A stretch of 64,000 nt of DNA, taken from Berberis thunbergii (Eukaryota > Streptophyta > Magnoliopsida > Ranunculales > Berberidaceae). The translations under genes and the position numbers were made by a program. The DNA lies in contig QNQO01000649.1 in assembly GCA_003290165.1 (NCBI GenBank), forward strand, positions 124,001 to 188,000, in the 5' to 3' direction. Positions 47,125 to 57,497 of this stretch are shown piece after piece. The notes below the pieces were generated by a model that was not told the DNA's origin, did no database searches, and saw only the letters and a program-made list of their open reading frames with translations. Every line of letters begins with the position of its first letter. Positions within the stretch are counted from its first letter, which is position 1.

Positions 47125-47385
47125 ATTTGTAACAACTTAAAAAACAGTAACACTTTTGAGCTATTACAATTCACCAAATAATTTTAAGTCAAAACTAAAT
47201 TTAGTCAACAAAATGAAAAATAGCTACATACAATAAATTATATCACCATGAATAACATCACTTGTAAGTCCATACTATTTGTGATGATACAATTATTGAA
47301 TCACTTTATTTGTGAAAATGTGTAAAATTGTTTTGTGAATTGTTATAGCTCAAAAGTGTTACTATTTTTTGGATTGTTAAAAAAA
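47125..47385. mobile_element. Foldback MITE upstream of the TFL1-like gene
   Basis: Arms of about 50 bp at 47137-47186 and 47323-47372 are inverted copies (GTAACACTTTTGAGCTATTA on the left, its near complement TAATAGCTCAAAAGTGTTAC with small changes on the right), with about 136 bp between. No coding capacity. It lies about 0.75 kb upstream of the TFL1-like start codon. Confidence 0.65.
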
Positions 47386-48040
47386 TGTCAATTTGGCGTA
47401 TTGATTACTAGGCACTAGTCTTATGGAAAGGGCTTACCAACTTCTCAAATGACTGGGTTCAAATCTTGGGCCTGTGAGATCATTTACTACAAGTTTTATA
47501 AACTAATCTAGTGCCTTAACTAATAAAGTTTTTTACCACATTCAAACGATCTCCATCATTTTTTGTTTATTATGTATTTTTTCTTGTGGTACCCTGGGCA
47601 TTTCGTCCACATTGAAACATTCATTCTTGGTAGAATCCTAATTTAGCATGGAATGATAGAATTCTTACAGAAACATGTTTTAATTTACATATGACCAATA
47701 AAATCATGTTTATCTTGTCTTCCATCTATATATTATTATTATCACCAAGTCTTAAAGACCATCACAAGTGTCATGTTCTTATGCCAAGAAAAGACTTGAA
47801 CAGCTTTCCAAAAAAAAGAAGAAAAGACTTGAACAAAGTACATACATATGCTCTTATGCTAAGAAATGACTCGAACAAAGTACTTAACATATTTTCCATG
47901 GGGCTTGTTAATTTGATATCTATATAGACTAAAACAAACCACTAAGATTTATTCTCAATGTCCCACTTCCTATAATATTGATCAACTCTCATCAAGCTTA
48001 CTTAGATCTCATATTCCCTAACAAAGTTGTTTTATGAGAC

Positions 48041-48048
48041 TATAAATA
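48041..48048 (+). promoter_or_regulatory. TATA box of the TFL1-like gene
   Basis: TATAAATA, 90-97 bp before the ATG at 48138. This gives room for a short leader starting near 48070-48080. No other TATA-like element is as well placed. Confidence 0.6.
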
Positions 48049-48137
48049 TGTGGTTTCTACTTCTATCCCAATCAAAACACCTTCAATTGCCAAAACATTG
48101 TAGTCTCCCTAAAGATTCTAATTTTCCACTCTTTAAG

Positions 48138-49178
48138 ATGGCAAGAATGCTAGAACCACTTAGGCTTGGGAGGGTGATTGGAGATGTCATTGATTCCTTC
48201 TCTCAAACAGTCAATATGACCATAACATACAGTTGCAACAAACAAGTCGCCAATGGTTATGAGATCTTCCCTTCCTCACTCACAACCAAACCTAAGGTTC
48301 AGGTTCAAGGTGTCGACATGAGGTCTTTGTTCACGTTGGTATTGTAACTCCTACACTCGTATACTCTATTTCATTTATACCAATAGCATTCGCCTACTGG
48401 TTCTTAGATCTACTATGTTAACCACAGGTCATGACTGATCCTGATTTTCCTGGCCCAAGCGATCCATATCTAAGGGAGCACTTGCACTGGTAAACCTTCT
48501 AGCACGTACTTGGAAATCATGTAACTTCCAAAGTTTATCATGTTAAGTTCAGTTGTTCAAGATGATATTGATCATTTCAACATGCAAAACCTTGCTCTAT
48601 GCCTATACTACTTCAAGATATATAAGTAAATAGTTATTCAACATATTTACAATCATAATATAAATTCGCCATAGTTTAGAATTTCATATGTATCTAAAGC
48701 CAATATGTTTTTATTTTCATTTTTTATATCCACATAAAATTGAAGTGTTATAGGTTGGCATATATGCATCGTATTCGAAACATGGCTTACATTTTTGAAT
48801 TGGGAATATTACAGGATTGTGACAGACATTCCAGGTTCAACGGATGCTACATTTGGTAACATTTTATTCACTTATTCTTTCTGGACAAAGAAATATATTG
48901 ATGAACTGAAAATTATGCAATGTTATGAAATACTTACCGATGATTGCATTAATTAAACAGGGAAAGAAGTGGTGAGCTATGAGATCCCAAAGCCAAACAT
49001 AGGAATCCACAGGTTTGTGTTTGTTCTGTTCAAGCAGAAACGTGGACAAGTGATCTCTCCACCTTCTTCAAGGGATTGTTTCAATACTCGCAACTTTGCA
49101 GAGGAGAATGGGCTTGGTCTTCCTGTCGCTGCTGTCTTCTTCAATGCTCAGAGGGAAACTGCTGCAAGGAGACGTTAG
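48138..49178 (+). CDS. TFL1: TERMINAL FLOWER 1-like PEBP protein (four exons)
   Basis: Exons 48138-48338, 48428-48489, 48815-48855 and 48961-49178 (201, 62, 41 and 218 bp). All introns are GT-AG, and the 62/41-bp middle exons are a hallmark of plant FT/TFL1 genes. Product 173 residues. PEBP features: [10 protein letters not shown] (71-80), REHLHW (83-88), GIHRFVF (116-122) and the C-terminal [12 protein letters not shown]. His85 and Asp140 are the positions that separate floral repressors (TFL1/CEN) from activators (FT has Tyr and Gln), so this is a repressor-clade member. Such proteins act with FD-type bZIP and 14-3-3 proteins to delay flowering and keep meristems indeterminate. Odd: Val59 replaces the second Gly of the conserved GGDMRS motif, and Leu64 replaces a Phe. 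A broken paralogue lies 3.3 kb downstream. TFL1 versus CEN subgroup is not settled. Confidence 0.93.
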
Positions 49179-50920
49179 CGCAGCAATTTTATCAGATCAC
49201 AATGGCTAACATGCATTTCTACAGCAACAGTATAGTATGTTATCAACATAGTTCTTAGTAAAATAAGCCAGTCAAGTATTATGGCTTTGAGTGATGTACT
49301 GTAATATACTAATATGCAGTAGTTCTATAACCATATATGGTCACGAGTGTTTTGTTGTTCAGTTTCTTGTGATATAAATATATATAATCATTAGCCTTTT
49401 GCTTGTTATCTTTTGATATATAGCCCAAATCAAACAGATCTAGTGTGAAAACTTAGATAACCTCTAAAATATTATACATGTTAAGTGAACAGAAATTAAC
49501 TGCAGAAAAGAAAAAAAATTGTAACGAAATTGATATCAAAAAGAAAATAAAGGACACAGGAATATGGGATTCAAAGGCTCCAAACATCAAAAACGATTTT
49601 TCTAAAGGACAAATTTGAACCAACTTGCCCAAGAACTATGTTTTCCGTTAATTCATTTGAGCTAAAATTTTGAGAATATAAGCAAATTAATGCCAAGAAA
49701 AATTTGTTTAAATTATGTTGGATTCAACAAAAGATCATTGTGATAACAACTTAATTCAGATCTGGTTGCATCGTACATGATCTATATTTTGTTTCTTCAT
49801 TTGAGGTAAATTTTGGGGGAATGTATGGGATTAAAGTTAGTAACATTGTTAAATTGGACACACTTACATAGATACACATCAAAACAAGATATGTCCTTGC
49901 ACCCTCATGTTTTTATGTCGACTACCAAGGATATTGGTATAGTGGTTAGGGTTTTAAACTGCAAAAAACAGGAATTGATTACCAATATTAGGATGGTGGT
50001 CAAAGAAAACAGAAGAGGAACAATAATCACAAAAAAACAAATGACAAATACATTTCTATTTATGTTTGTTTTCAAAAAATCAAACCTTGTGAGTTTTATG
50101 TTTGTTTTCAAAAATTGAGATCTCCAAAGTCATTGATGATGATGGCACAATTTTATTTTATTATTATTATTATTATTTTATTTTTTTTTGTGAATGACAA
50201 GCAAATTTTTATTGGATTTCAAAACTATTTTCTGAAATTATGATACCATCTATCATAAGTCTACCAGCTAAGCTAGTACCTCGTTAACAATAATGATGAC
50301 ACAAATATTTTCACTCAATTGAGTAAAAGTTTTTTTTAGTACAAAAATTGAGTTTGTCAATTGTTATCAACATGCTTCTGAAACTTTTCCGCTTGGGTGT
50401 TTAATTATTCTTTGCCTTGATACTCTTGACATTGAATGACTGAGTTTTACGACATTTGATTTCAACCTTGCACAACTTATAAGCTTTAACCTAGACGTTA
50501 GTCAACTAATCGAGGCTAACAATTAAGCAAATAGTGATGCATATAACAATTATATATTTTTGTGTTTACAACTAAGCGATCCTAAAACCCAATAGAAAGT
50601 GCCTTAGACCTAAATTTAAGTTTGAATAGGTTCCAACCACACATTACTAAACTTTTCTATTGAAAACGATCATAAAAATTAGAATAAAGGCGATAGAAAA
50701 AATTCAACCGGAAGTTAATATTAGATAAGCATGACATACCAAAATTGTCTCTTACCTCTAAGCTAGCTAATACAACTATAGGCACGCCCATTTTAATAAA
50801 CTTGGCCCTGAAAAACTCCAATAAATCCTATCATAAATTGAAATGAAAACCTGACAAAGCTTTCATGAAGATTTATCCAATATCGGAAATGGATTAATCC
50901 ATAATCAGATCAACCTCACG
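49179..50920. repeat. Downstream region, partly duplicated at 60.4-62.0 kb
   Basis: Begins with the 3' untranslated region. The part from about 49318 to 49960 is present again at 60403-60540 and 61387-61968 (for example ATATATGGTCACGAGTGTTT here against ATATATGGTCATGAGTGTTT there). The remainder to 50920 is AT-rich without coding signal. Confidence 0.75.
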
Positions 50921-51083
50921 CCTCTTGTCAAACCCCCAACCTCTTCATTTGGATTATTCAGTTTTCACATAAATTGTCAATAATTATGCTAAATTTTTTT
51001 CCAAACCTCTTCAAACCCCCAACCTCTTCATTTGGATTATTCAGTCTTCACATAAATAGTCAATAATTATGCTAAAAAAATTT
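50921..51083. repeat. Tandem duplication, about 80-85 bp unit
   Basis: Two adjacent copies containing CCCCCAACCTCTTCATTTGG and CAATAATTATGCTAAA, at 50921-51005 and 51006-51083. A few differences. Confidence 0.85.
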
Positions 51084-51189
51084 CAAAACCACATTAATTT
51101 TACAAAAATGTGGCATGCCATGCATGAAGGGTTGGGTTGGGTTGGGATGGAATGCCTAACCCAAGTAGGGATGGAATGCCTAACCCAAG

Positions 51190-52116
51190 TAGGGATGGCA
51201 GTGGGCCAGATTTTCACGGATATCCCCCCCACTCGCCCCGTTTGGAGCGGATTTGGTTAAGGGTATATAGAGGTTGGGGTGAATACGGATATCCAAATTA
51301 TATCCGTTTATTATTCGGGGCGGATACGGATTTCACCATATCGCCCCGCGGATATCCGTTTAATCGGTTAAATTACTACAGTACTCTTAAACTATAAATA
51401 GGGGATACCCTCATCTCATTCTCATAATAATCTCATTTGTTATTTCATTCTCGTTTCTCACAAAAGGGGTCTCCCAGCGAGGTCGAAGGTTGCCTCAAGG
51501 GTGGTCGAAGGGTCGGCCTCAAAGGGTGGTCTCGGCCTCAAAAGGTGGTCGAAGGGTGGTCTCGCAGGGTGGTCGCAAGGTGGTCTCGGCCTCAAGGGTG
51601 GTCACAGGGTCGAAGGGTGATCTGGGCCTCAAGGGTGGTCGCAGGGTCGAAGGGTGATCTCGGCCTCAAGGTGAGTCGCAGGTGGTCGAAGGGTGGCCGA
51701 GTCGTAGGGTGGTCGAAGGCATCAAGGGTAGTCAAAGGCTCTGAGATCCGAGATCAAAGATCTCAGATCTAAAGACCAAAGATATTTTTTGTAATTTTTG
51801 TAATCTCTGAGATCTTCATATTTTTTGTACTTTTTGAGATCTCTGAGACCAGAGATATTTTTTGTTATATCTGAGATTAAGAATATTTTTTTGTAATTTC
51901 TGAGATCAAAGACGGGGGGCGAGGACCCGACAATCCAATAACAGAACCGCAAACCATAAACGGATTGGCAGGCGGGGTGGATATCTGCCAATACGCACGG
52001 GGCGGTTATGATTTTTAATTAATTTTATAAACGAATTGGCGGGGCAGATTTGAGGAATCGCTTTTTTTGATGAATCGGAGATGGATTTGCACAAATCCAC
52101 CCCGTTGCCATCCCTA
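51190..52116. mobile_element. Non-autonomous hAT transposon (927 bp)
   Basis: Termini TAGGGATGGCAGTGGG and CCCGTTGCCATCCCTA form imperfect inverted repeats. The perfect 8-bp target duplication AACCCAAG (51182-51189, 52117-52124) is diagnostic of hAT. No transposase. Inside are mirrored GGATATCC-type subterminal sequences, a G-rich minisatellite at about 51470-51735 built on GGTGGTC / GGCCTCAAG units, and a GAGATC / AAAGATATTTTTTGT repeat block at about 51740-51910. Open frames in both strands here follow from the repeats. Confidence 0.85.
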
Positions 52117-52386
52117 AACCCAAGAGCCAACAGCTGTGTTTATACTATTCTCAATTCAACAAAAAAAAAATTATTATCCCCCAACAGGATGATCCCCAGT
52201 TCTTCAGAACAATAAACTAAAGTGGACCTTTTATTTGATCAAAATAATTATTATTTGAACAATAAACAGCAAAGAGACATATTTAGTGGTCAAAATGCAG
52301 ATACTACCCATGCTGTATTATTTTGATCATGTGTCACTTCATGCAACTTGGATTCTGAAAACTGTCTACCTGCCTTTTCAAAACAC

Positions 52387-52395
52387 TATATAAAA
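52387..52395 (+). promoter_or_regulatory. TATA box of the TFL1 pseudogene
   Basis: TATATAAAA, about 64-72 bp upstream of the ATG at 52459, comparable to the intact paralogue. Confidence 0.5.
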
Positions 52396-52458
52396 TGTGT
52401 GATATTTTCTACTTAGATTGGCCATTAGGAACTCCAACAAAGTCTTTTTGTCCTTTTA

Positions 52459-53744
52459 ATGGCAGAAACATCAGAGCCTCTCATTGTGGGGAGAGTCATT
52501 GGAGATGTGTTGGATTTCTTCTCTTCAAGTATCAAGATGTTGTGAGCTACTACAACAACAAGAAAGTCCGCAATGGTGGTGATCTAAAGTTGAGGTTCAT
52601 GGTGGTGATCTTAGATCATTTTTCACACTGATACTATACAATTAATGCTATACACTTATTAGTTAATTAGGTCTCTCATTTATGATTTGGTTCTTAATTT
52701 TTTTTTTCAGGACTTCTTCTTATGTGTACTTTTGTGCAAAATTTTCAGGTCATGACTGACCCAGATGTTCCTGGACCTAGTGATCCATATCTGAAGGAAC
52801 ATCTACAATGGTATTGCTCACTAAAACTGAACAAATTTTTTTGACATAAATTGATGAAGAAAAAAATTAAGTTCGATTTTTTTTTTTTTTCTTTCACCCA
52901 CCCACCCACCCCCTCCAAATGCTGTCGGTTGATATCAACCCTGTGACCTAGTGATACAATCTGTCACTGACCTTTGGCTGCCAAAAGTTCGATTGAAATG
53001 CACATTTGAAGCACCCAACGAGTGCACGGTTCGAATCCTAAAAGCTTGAGCTTCTGGAGTAAAATGGAGTTTAAGATTTTAATATGTATCAGACTCAATA
53101 GAATTTTATCAATCTTTTCTTCCTTCGTTAAGGTGACTATTATACCTAAAGTCATACCTCATACCGATCATCTACCCAACCCTCAACTACCAAGAGACAG
53201 ATGAATTTTTTTTTTTATACCTTTGTAAATTTTGTGTTGAATCCATTGTGATTTTTAGATAATTAACTTAAAAGTTTTCTCTTTTGAATTGGTTTGCAGG
53301 ATTGTAACAGACATTCCAGGCACAACAGATACAGTGTTTGGTAGGTTTCTCTCTTATTTTTAGCTACAATACATGCCCAGTGCACATCTCTACAAACAAT
53401 AGGGGAAAACCTAAACCAAAGTTACATGTCTCTCACTCTCTCTCTCTTCACATACTCATATGGGAGCTTTTTTATTGTTTGTGTTTGATTTGTTTGGGTT
53501 GTGACAATTTTGTATATCAAAAACATGCAAGGAAATGGTGAGCTATGAAATCCCACAGCCTCACATAGGGATCCACAGGTTTGTATTTGTTCTGTTCAAG
53601 CAGAAATGCAGACAATCAGTGACTCCACCTTCTTCAAGAGACTACTTCAACACCAGAAAATTTGCTCAAGAAAATGAACTTGGCTTTCCTGTTGCTGCTG
53701 TTTTCTTCAATGCTCAAAGACAAACTGCTGCAAGAAGACGCTAA
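52459..53744 (+). pseudogene. Broken TFL1-like paralogue
   Basis: Second PEBP gene of the pair. Exon 1 (52459-52630) opens MAETSEPLIVGRVIGDVLDF, then loses frame after SIKM. VVSYYNNKKVRNG is readable in the next frame, about 11-12 codons are missing where the intact paralogue has [12 protein letters not shown], and KVEVHGGDLRSFFTL follows in the third frame. The expected donor GT after CTG is AT (52631-52632). Exon 2 (52749-52810) and exon 3 (53300-53340) have the canonical 62 and 41 bp and good splice sites, but the LHW motif reads LQW. Exon 4 (about 53532-53744; [20 protein letters not shown] ... QTAARRR, stop 53742) has an acceptor that no longer joins in frame. Four independent lesions make a functional product very unlikely. 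Confidence 0.9.
52930..53085 (+). repeat. Possible SINE in intron 2 of the TFL1 pseudogene
   Basis: A-box-like CTGTGACCTAGTGATACAA and B-box-like GGTTCGAATCCTAA about 80 bp apart. Tail and target duplication are not clear. Confidence 0.3.
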
Positions 53745-54081
53745 TCACACCCCCAAACATCACGAATCTAGTTTCATCTTTAGTTTCCTAGCTTCCAATA
53801 AGAAAAAAATGAAGCAATTAGGGTTAGGGTTTCTGGTAAAAATAAGAAGTGGGGGGTGTAGGAGTCATTTACAGAAACCATCCCATCCCATCCTTTTGGC
53901 TATCTTATAGCTCTATCTGATCAATGTACTCAATTTGGCTCAAATATTTACGGGCTTTCTGTTAAAGTACTAGTGGATTTGTTGTTTTAGTTTTAGCTAG
54001 TTGAGGGTTAATAATATTTCAATGTATTTTACCAAACTATATCTTTTCTCTCACTCACTCGCGAGCTAACTCACTGTCTTG
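53745..54081. other. 3' flank of the TFL1 pseudogene
   Basis: Former 3' untranslated region and intergenic DNA, ending with target copy TCTTG of the next element. It does not resemble the 3' flank of the intact paralogue. Confidence 0.5.
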
Positions 54082-54462
54082 TGACACCGAGTAGAATAAC
54101 GATTATTTTGTGAGCTAATTTTAACAGACAATTTATCGAAAAATTACACAAAATAATAGCTCAAAACACAGAGCAACGACTCTAATGTTCAATTAAAATT
54201 ATTCAAATCAAAGTCTCTTATAATATTGAGGATGAACTCTATTTATAGTGCATAAATAACTTGAATAATAAGCAGTATATTCCTATAAAAAAAAGTAAAA
54301 TCAAATACTAAAATAACAAGCAGTTTATTCCTTAAAAAAAAGTAAAGCCTAATCCTAAAAGGAAATTAAAAAGACTCGTAATTAAATTGAAAGATTACGA
54401 ATAAGTTATTTAGTAAATAACTTTGAGAGCAAATTAGGAACCCTAAAATTCCTCCTGTATCA
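54082..54462 (-). repeat. 3' LTR of element E
   Basis: On the minus strand starts TGATACAGGAGG and ends GGTGTCA. Contains CTATAAATAGAG near 54237-54248. Confidence 0.88.
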
Positions 54463-54552
54463 GTCACCCGGGTTGGAAAGAACTCGTCCTCGAGTTCACA
54501 ACAACTTCATCATAATCCTTTCGCGGCAGCTCAGGAGGAAGATCCTCTGGTA

Positions 54553-56034
54553 TCAGGTCAGAAAACTCTGCTGCTGCACCTCTGCTTGTAAATCTGAAGT
54601 CATGTCAGCAACACTATTCTCATAAGGCAGCAGAGCATAAACCACGTCTCCACGCTCAATCTCACCCAAAAACCTGGACATTGAAAGCAGGTTAGTATTA
54701 TTGGCTACCAGAGTAAGAGTGGTCCTTTCCCGACGAGGTGCCAACACAATCTTCCTCCATTTGATGCTAAGGGAATATGTATTTTTTCGCCTATCATGAA
54801 TAACACTGCGATCATACTGCCAAGGCATGCCTAACAATACATGACAAGCATCCATAGACACAACATCACACCAAGCATTATTAAAATATTTTCTGTCAAT
54901 CAAAAAGACACTAAGCATCGCCTATCTACTGTTACCGCACTGTCTTTATCCAGTCTTGATAATTTGTAAGGCCAAAACTGTAATTTTTGGACAGCCTCTT
55001 CAAACACGACGTTCTCACAACTGCCACTGTCAATGATCATCTTGCAGACTTTATCTGCAACTGTGCAAGTCGTGTGAAAAATATTGGTTATCAACCAATC
55101 GTCCCCTGAATCACCCTTGAGAATCAGTAGACTCTTACGAACCACTAGAGTCTCATGGCCATCTCCATCATCATCGTCATACACACTCTTCAAGCTCCTC
55201 AGTTTCGTCTACCACGTCCTCCTCAATAAGGAGATTGTTGCCCTTCTGAATAGCAGTCTGTCTGCACTCAGTCGCTCTATGTCCATGTTCACCACATCTA
55301 AAACATATAATATTTGAGTTAGAATTGCCCTGTGGTGGCTGCTAGGCAAGACAAAATTCTTGAGGGCGAACTAGCCAACCGCTTTGATCACTGCTAATTA
55401 TTGGCCTCCTACTATGTTGTTTTTTCACATCAAGTGCACACTGGTATGCTTCAGAAACGGTCTTCAACGAGTGAAGTCGCCGAAATAAGAGTTGAGTGTA
55501 GCCAAAAGGAAGGAAGTGACCCTTCATCTTCTCCCAATTAGTGATCTTGCCCTTGCCTTGCCTGTCTCGTGCTCGCTTCAACTGCTCCCACCACACAGAT
55601 GTTATGCCTTTGAGTTTTTTGCAATCAATTTTACCTTGACATGATCTGAGACTTCCTTATACTAAAAAATGCATTATACTTCATTCAACCAATCCACGAA
55701 TCCTTTGGCCTGTAACATACCAAAAAACTCGGGTAGATCCACTTTGAAACTCAGATTTTCATGACGATCCTCCCGACCACGGCGCTCCCAGATTCGAGTA
55801 CGATGGTGATACGGGTTTTTGAAACTGGAATCAGAATCGTGATCTTTCATCTCACGATCACCGAAATCATGCGCCGTTAGACTCTGGGTTAACTTTGCAA
55901 CTTGCCTCTGTAAATCCTTAATCATCAAATCCTTAATGTTACGATCACGGTTTGGGCCTTCCTCATTCGGAACCTGCCCGTGACGATCATGACCACCAAC
56001 TTTAGTAATTGATGAAATCTCACCCCAATAAGAT
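54553..56034 (-). pseudogene. Element E gag-protease remnant
   Basis: Minus strand from about 56034: an open gag stretch (KDLQRQVAKLTQSLTAHDFG, FKVDLPEFFGMLQAKGFVDW), a break near 55640-55600, WWEQLKRARDRQGKGKITNW and the gag end, a stop near 55343, zinc knuckle CFRCGEHGHRATEC (near 55270-55310), an acidic linker with DDDDGDG, and a protease with IIDSGSCENVVFEEA (near 55010), then DACHVLLGMPWQYD. It stops at 54553. At least two frame breaks. Family protease residues DSG are kept. Confidence 0.82.
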
Positions 56035-56054
56035 GTTGATGCTCCAATACCAAA

Positions 56055-56436
56055 TGACGCCGGGCAGAATAGCGATTATTCTGCAGGCTAGTTTCAACAG
56101 ACAATTCACAGGGAAACTACACAAGATAATAGCCCAAAACACAGAGAAACGACTCTGATGTTCAATTAAATTTATTCAAATCAAAGTCTCTTACAATATT
56201 GAGGAAGAGCTCTATTTATAGTGCTCAAATAACTTGAATAATAAGCAGCATATTCCTAAAAGAAAAAGTATAATCAAATACTAAAATAACAAGCAGTCTA
56301 TTCCTAAAAGAAAAAGTAAAACTTAATCCTAAAAGAAAACTAAAAAGACTCCTAATTAAATTGAAAGATTACGAATAAGTTATTTAGTAAATAATTTTGA
56401 GAGCAAATTAGGAACCCCAGAAACCCTCCTGCATCA
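56055..56436 (-). repeat. 5' LTR of element E
   Basis: On the minus strand starts TGATGCAGGAGGG and ends CCCGGCGTCA next to the primer site. Contains CTATAAATAGAG near 56212-56223. Confidence 0.88.
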
Positions 56437-56441
56437 TCTTG

Positions 56442-57368
56442 TCAAACAACCTCCAAAAATATCAACCTAACTCAAGGCATGCCCTTCCTCAAGAAACCCT
56501 AATTTATAAATTTAAAAAAAAAACTAATCTCTTTTCTTTCAAAAATAAATAATTAGACAAACTACCTCAATAACAAAAAACCCATTGCTAAATAAAATCA
56601 CCATTTTCACTGAAGGATGCCACTACTCTACTTTTTTTATCTGCTGAAGGACACTACAACATTTCCTTCTCCGCCTTCTCTTCTCTATTCACAGAAGCAG
56701 CATAGGAGCAACACACACCAGCTCGCCCCACCACTTTCAACCGCATCACCACGACTTTCCACCGCTAGTCGCACCACCACTCATTTCTTCCTCTCTTTTT
56801 TTGTTCTTGTGTTTTCTTCTTTGTTATTCTTCTTCTCATTTTCTTTTCTCTTCATCTTTGTTTTTTTGTTCTTTGCCTTTTCTTTTTTCTTTCCTTCTGA
56901 TTTTTTTCCCCCCTTATTTTTCTCCAATCTTCTTCTTTTCCCTTTTTTTTTCTCTTTCACCCTTGCTAAGGTTATTGGGAGTGGAGATTCCCTACTTGCC
57001 GAAATCTCTGCGAGGGCAAATGAGAAAAAAAAGGAGAATACAATAAGAATAAATTTTCTTTTCTCTTTTAAATTAACCTCCATGGGGAGGGGCAACTAGG
57101 GGATGCAATACCTTTATTACTTGAGAAAAAAACTTTTACACTTATTCGGGTGTGTATTACGACTTTATCCGAATAAAAAACTTATGGGACAAACCCTTAC
57201 TAACTAAAATACTTAGAAAAACTAAAAGCAAAAACCAGACATAATTCACCAAAGATCTAGACCTTAAACCCAAACTTTGGAAAGATTGGTTAGAGACTCA
57301 CGTTCAAGAGGAGTGCATGTGGTTGTTTCTGCAGTTGTTTTGTTAGGTAAATTAAATTGTCAAAAATT
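56442..57368. other. Intergenic with long pyrimidine tract
   Basis: 56780-56960 is almost only C and T on the plus strand, giving long artefactual frames on both strands. Otherwise AT-rich with no gene. Confidence 0.6.
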
Positions 57369-57497
57369 CTAATTGTCGAGGAAACTAGCGAGGGACCCTC
57401 CATCCTCAACGTGAAGCGTGCAGGTGATGGAAGGCACGCATCGCGAGGGAGATGGAGGGTCCTCCTTCCCTCCCTCGTTGGTTTCCTCGCCAATTAG
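57369..57497. mobile_element. Small foldback MITE (129 bp)
   Basis: Ends CTAATTGTCGAGGAAACTAG and (reverse complement of the right end) CTAATTGGCGAGGAAACCAA, continuing CGAGGGA on both sides. Interior pairs as well (GACCCTCCATC with GATGGAGGGTC), so the whole unit can fold. Target duplication not resolved. Confidence 0.6.

Larger units (their letters stand above)
54082..56436 (-). mobile_element. Short gag-protease gypsy element E, minus strand
   Basis: LTRs at 54082-54462 and 56055-56436, target duplication TCTTG (54077-54081, 56437-56441), primer site TGGTATTGGAGC (complement at 56041-56052). Total 2355 bp. Internal DNA encodes gag, a zinc knuckle and protease only; reverse transcriptase, RNase H and integrase are absent. 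Non-autonomous. Confidence 0.9.

Noticed and set aside
47410..47480. SINE with B-box-like GGTTCAAATCTTGG
   Set aside because: No convincing A box, tail or target duplication; too weak to list as a feature.
51437..51772. 111-codon frame rich in Gly, Arg, Val and Ser
   Set aside because: Read-through of the GGTGGTC minisatellite inside the hAT element.
52631..52748. AT-AC (U12-type) intron in the TFL1 pseudogene
   Set aside because: The donor begins ATACTA, not the ATATCC consensus of U12 introns, and the paralogue has GT here. A G-to-A loss of the donor is simpler.
56617..57099. Long frames on both strands over a pyrimidine tract
   Set aside because: Ser/Phe-rich and Lys/Glu-rich translations of one low-complexity C/T tract.
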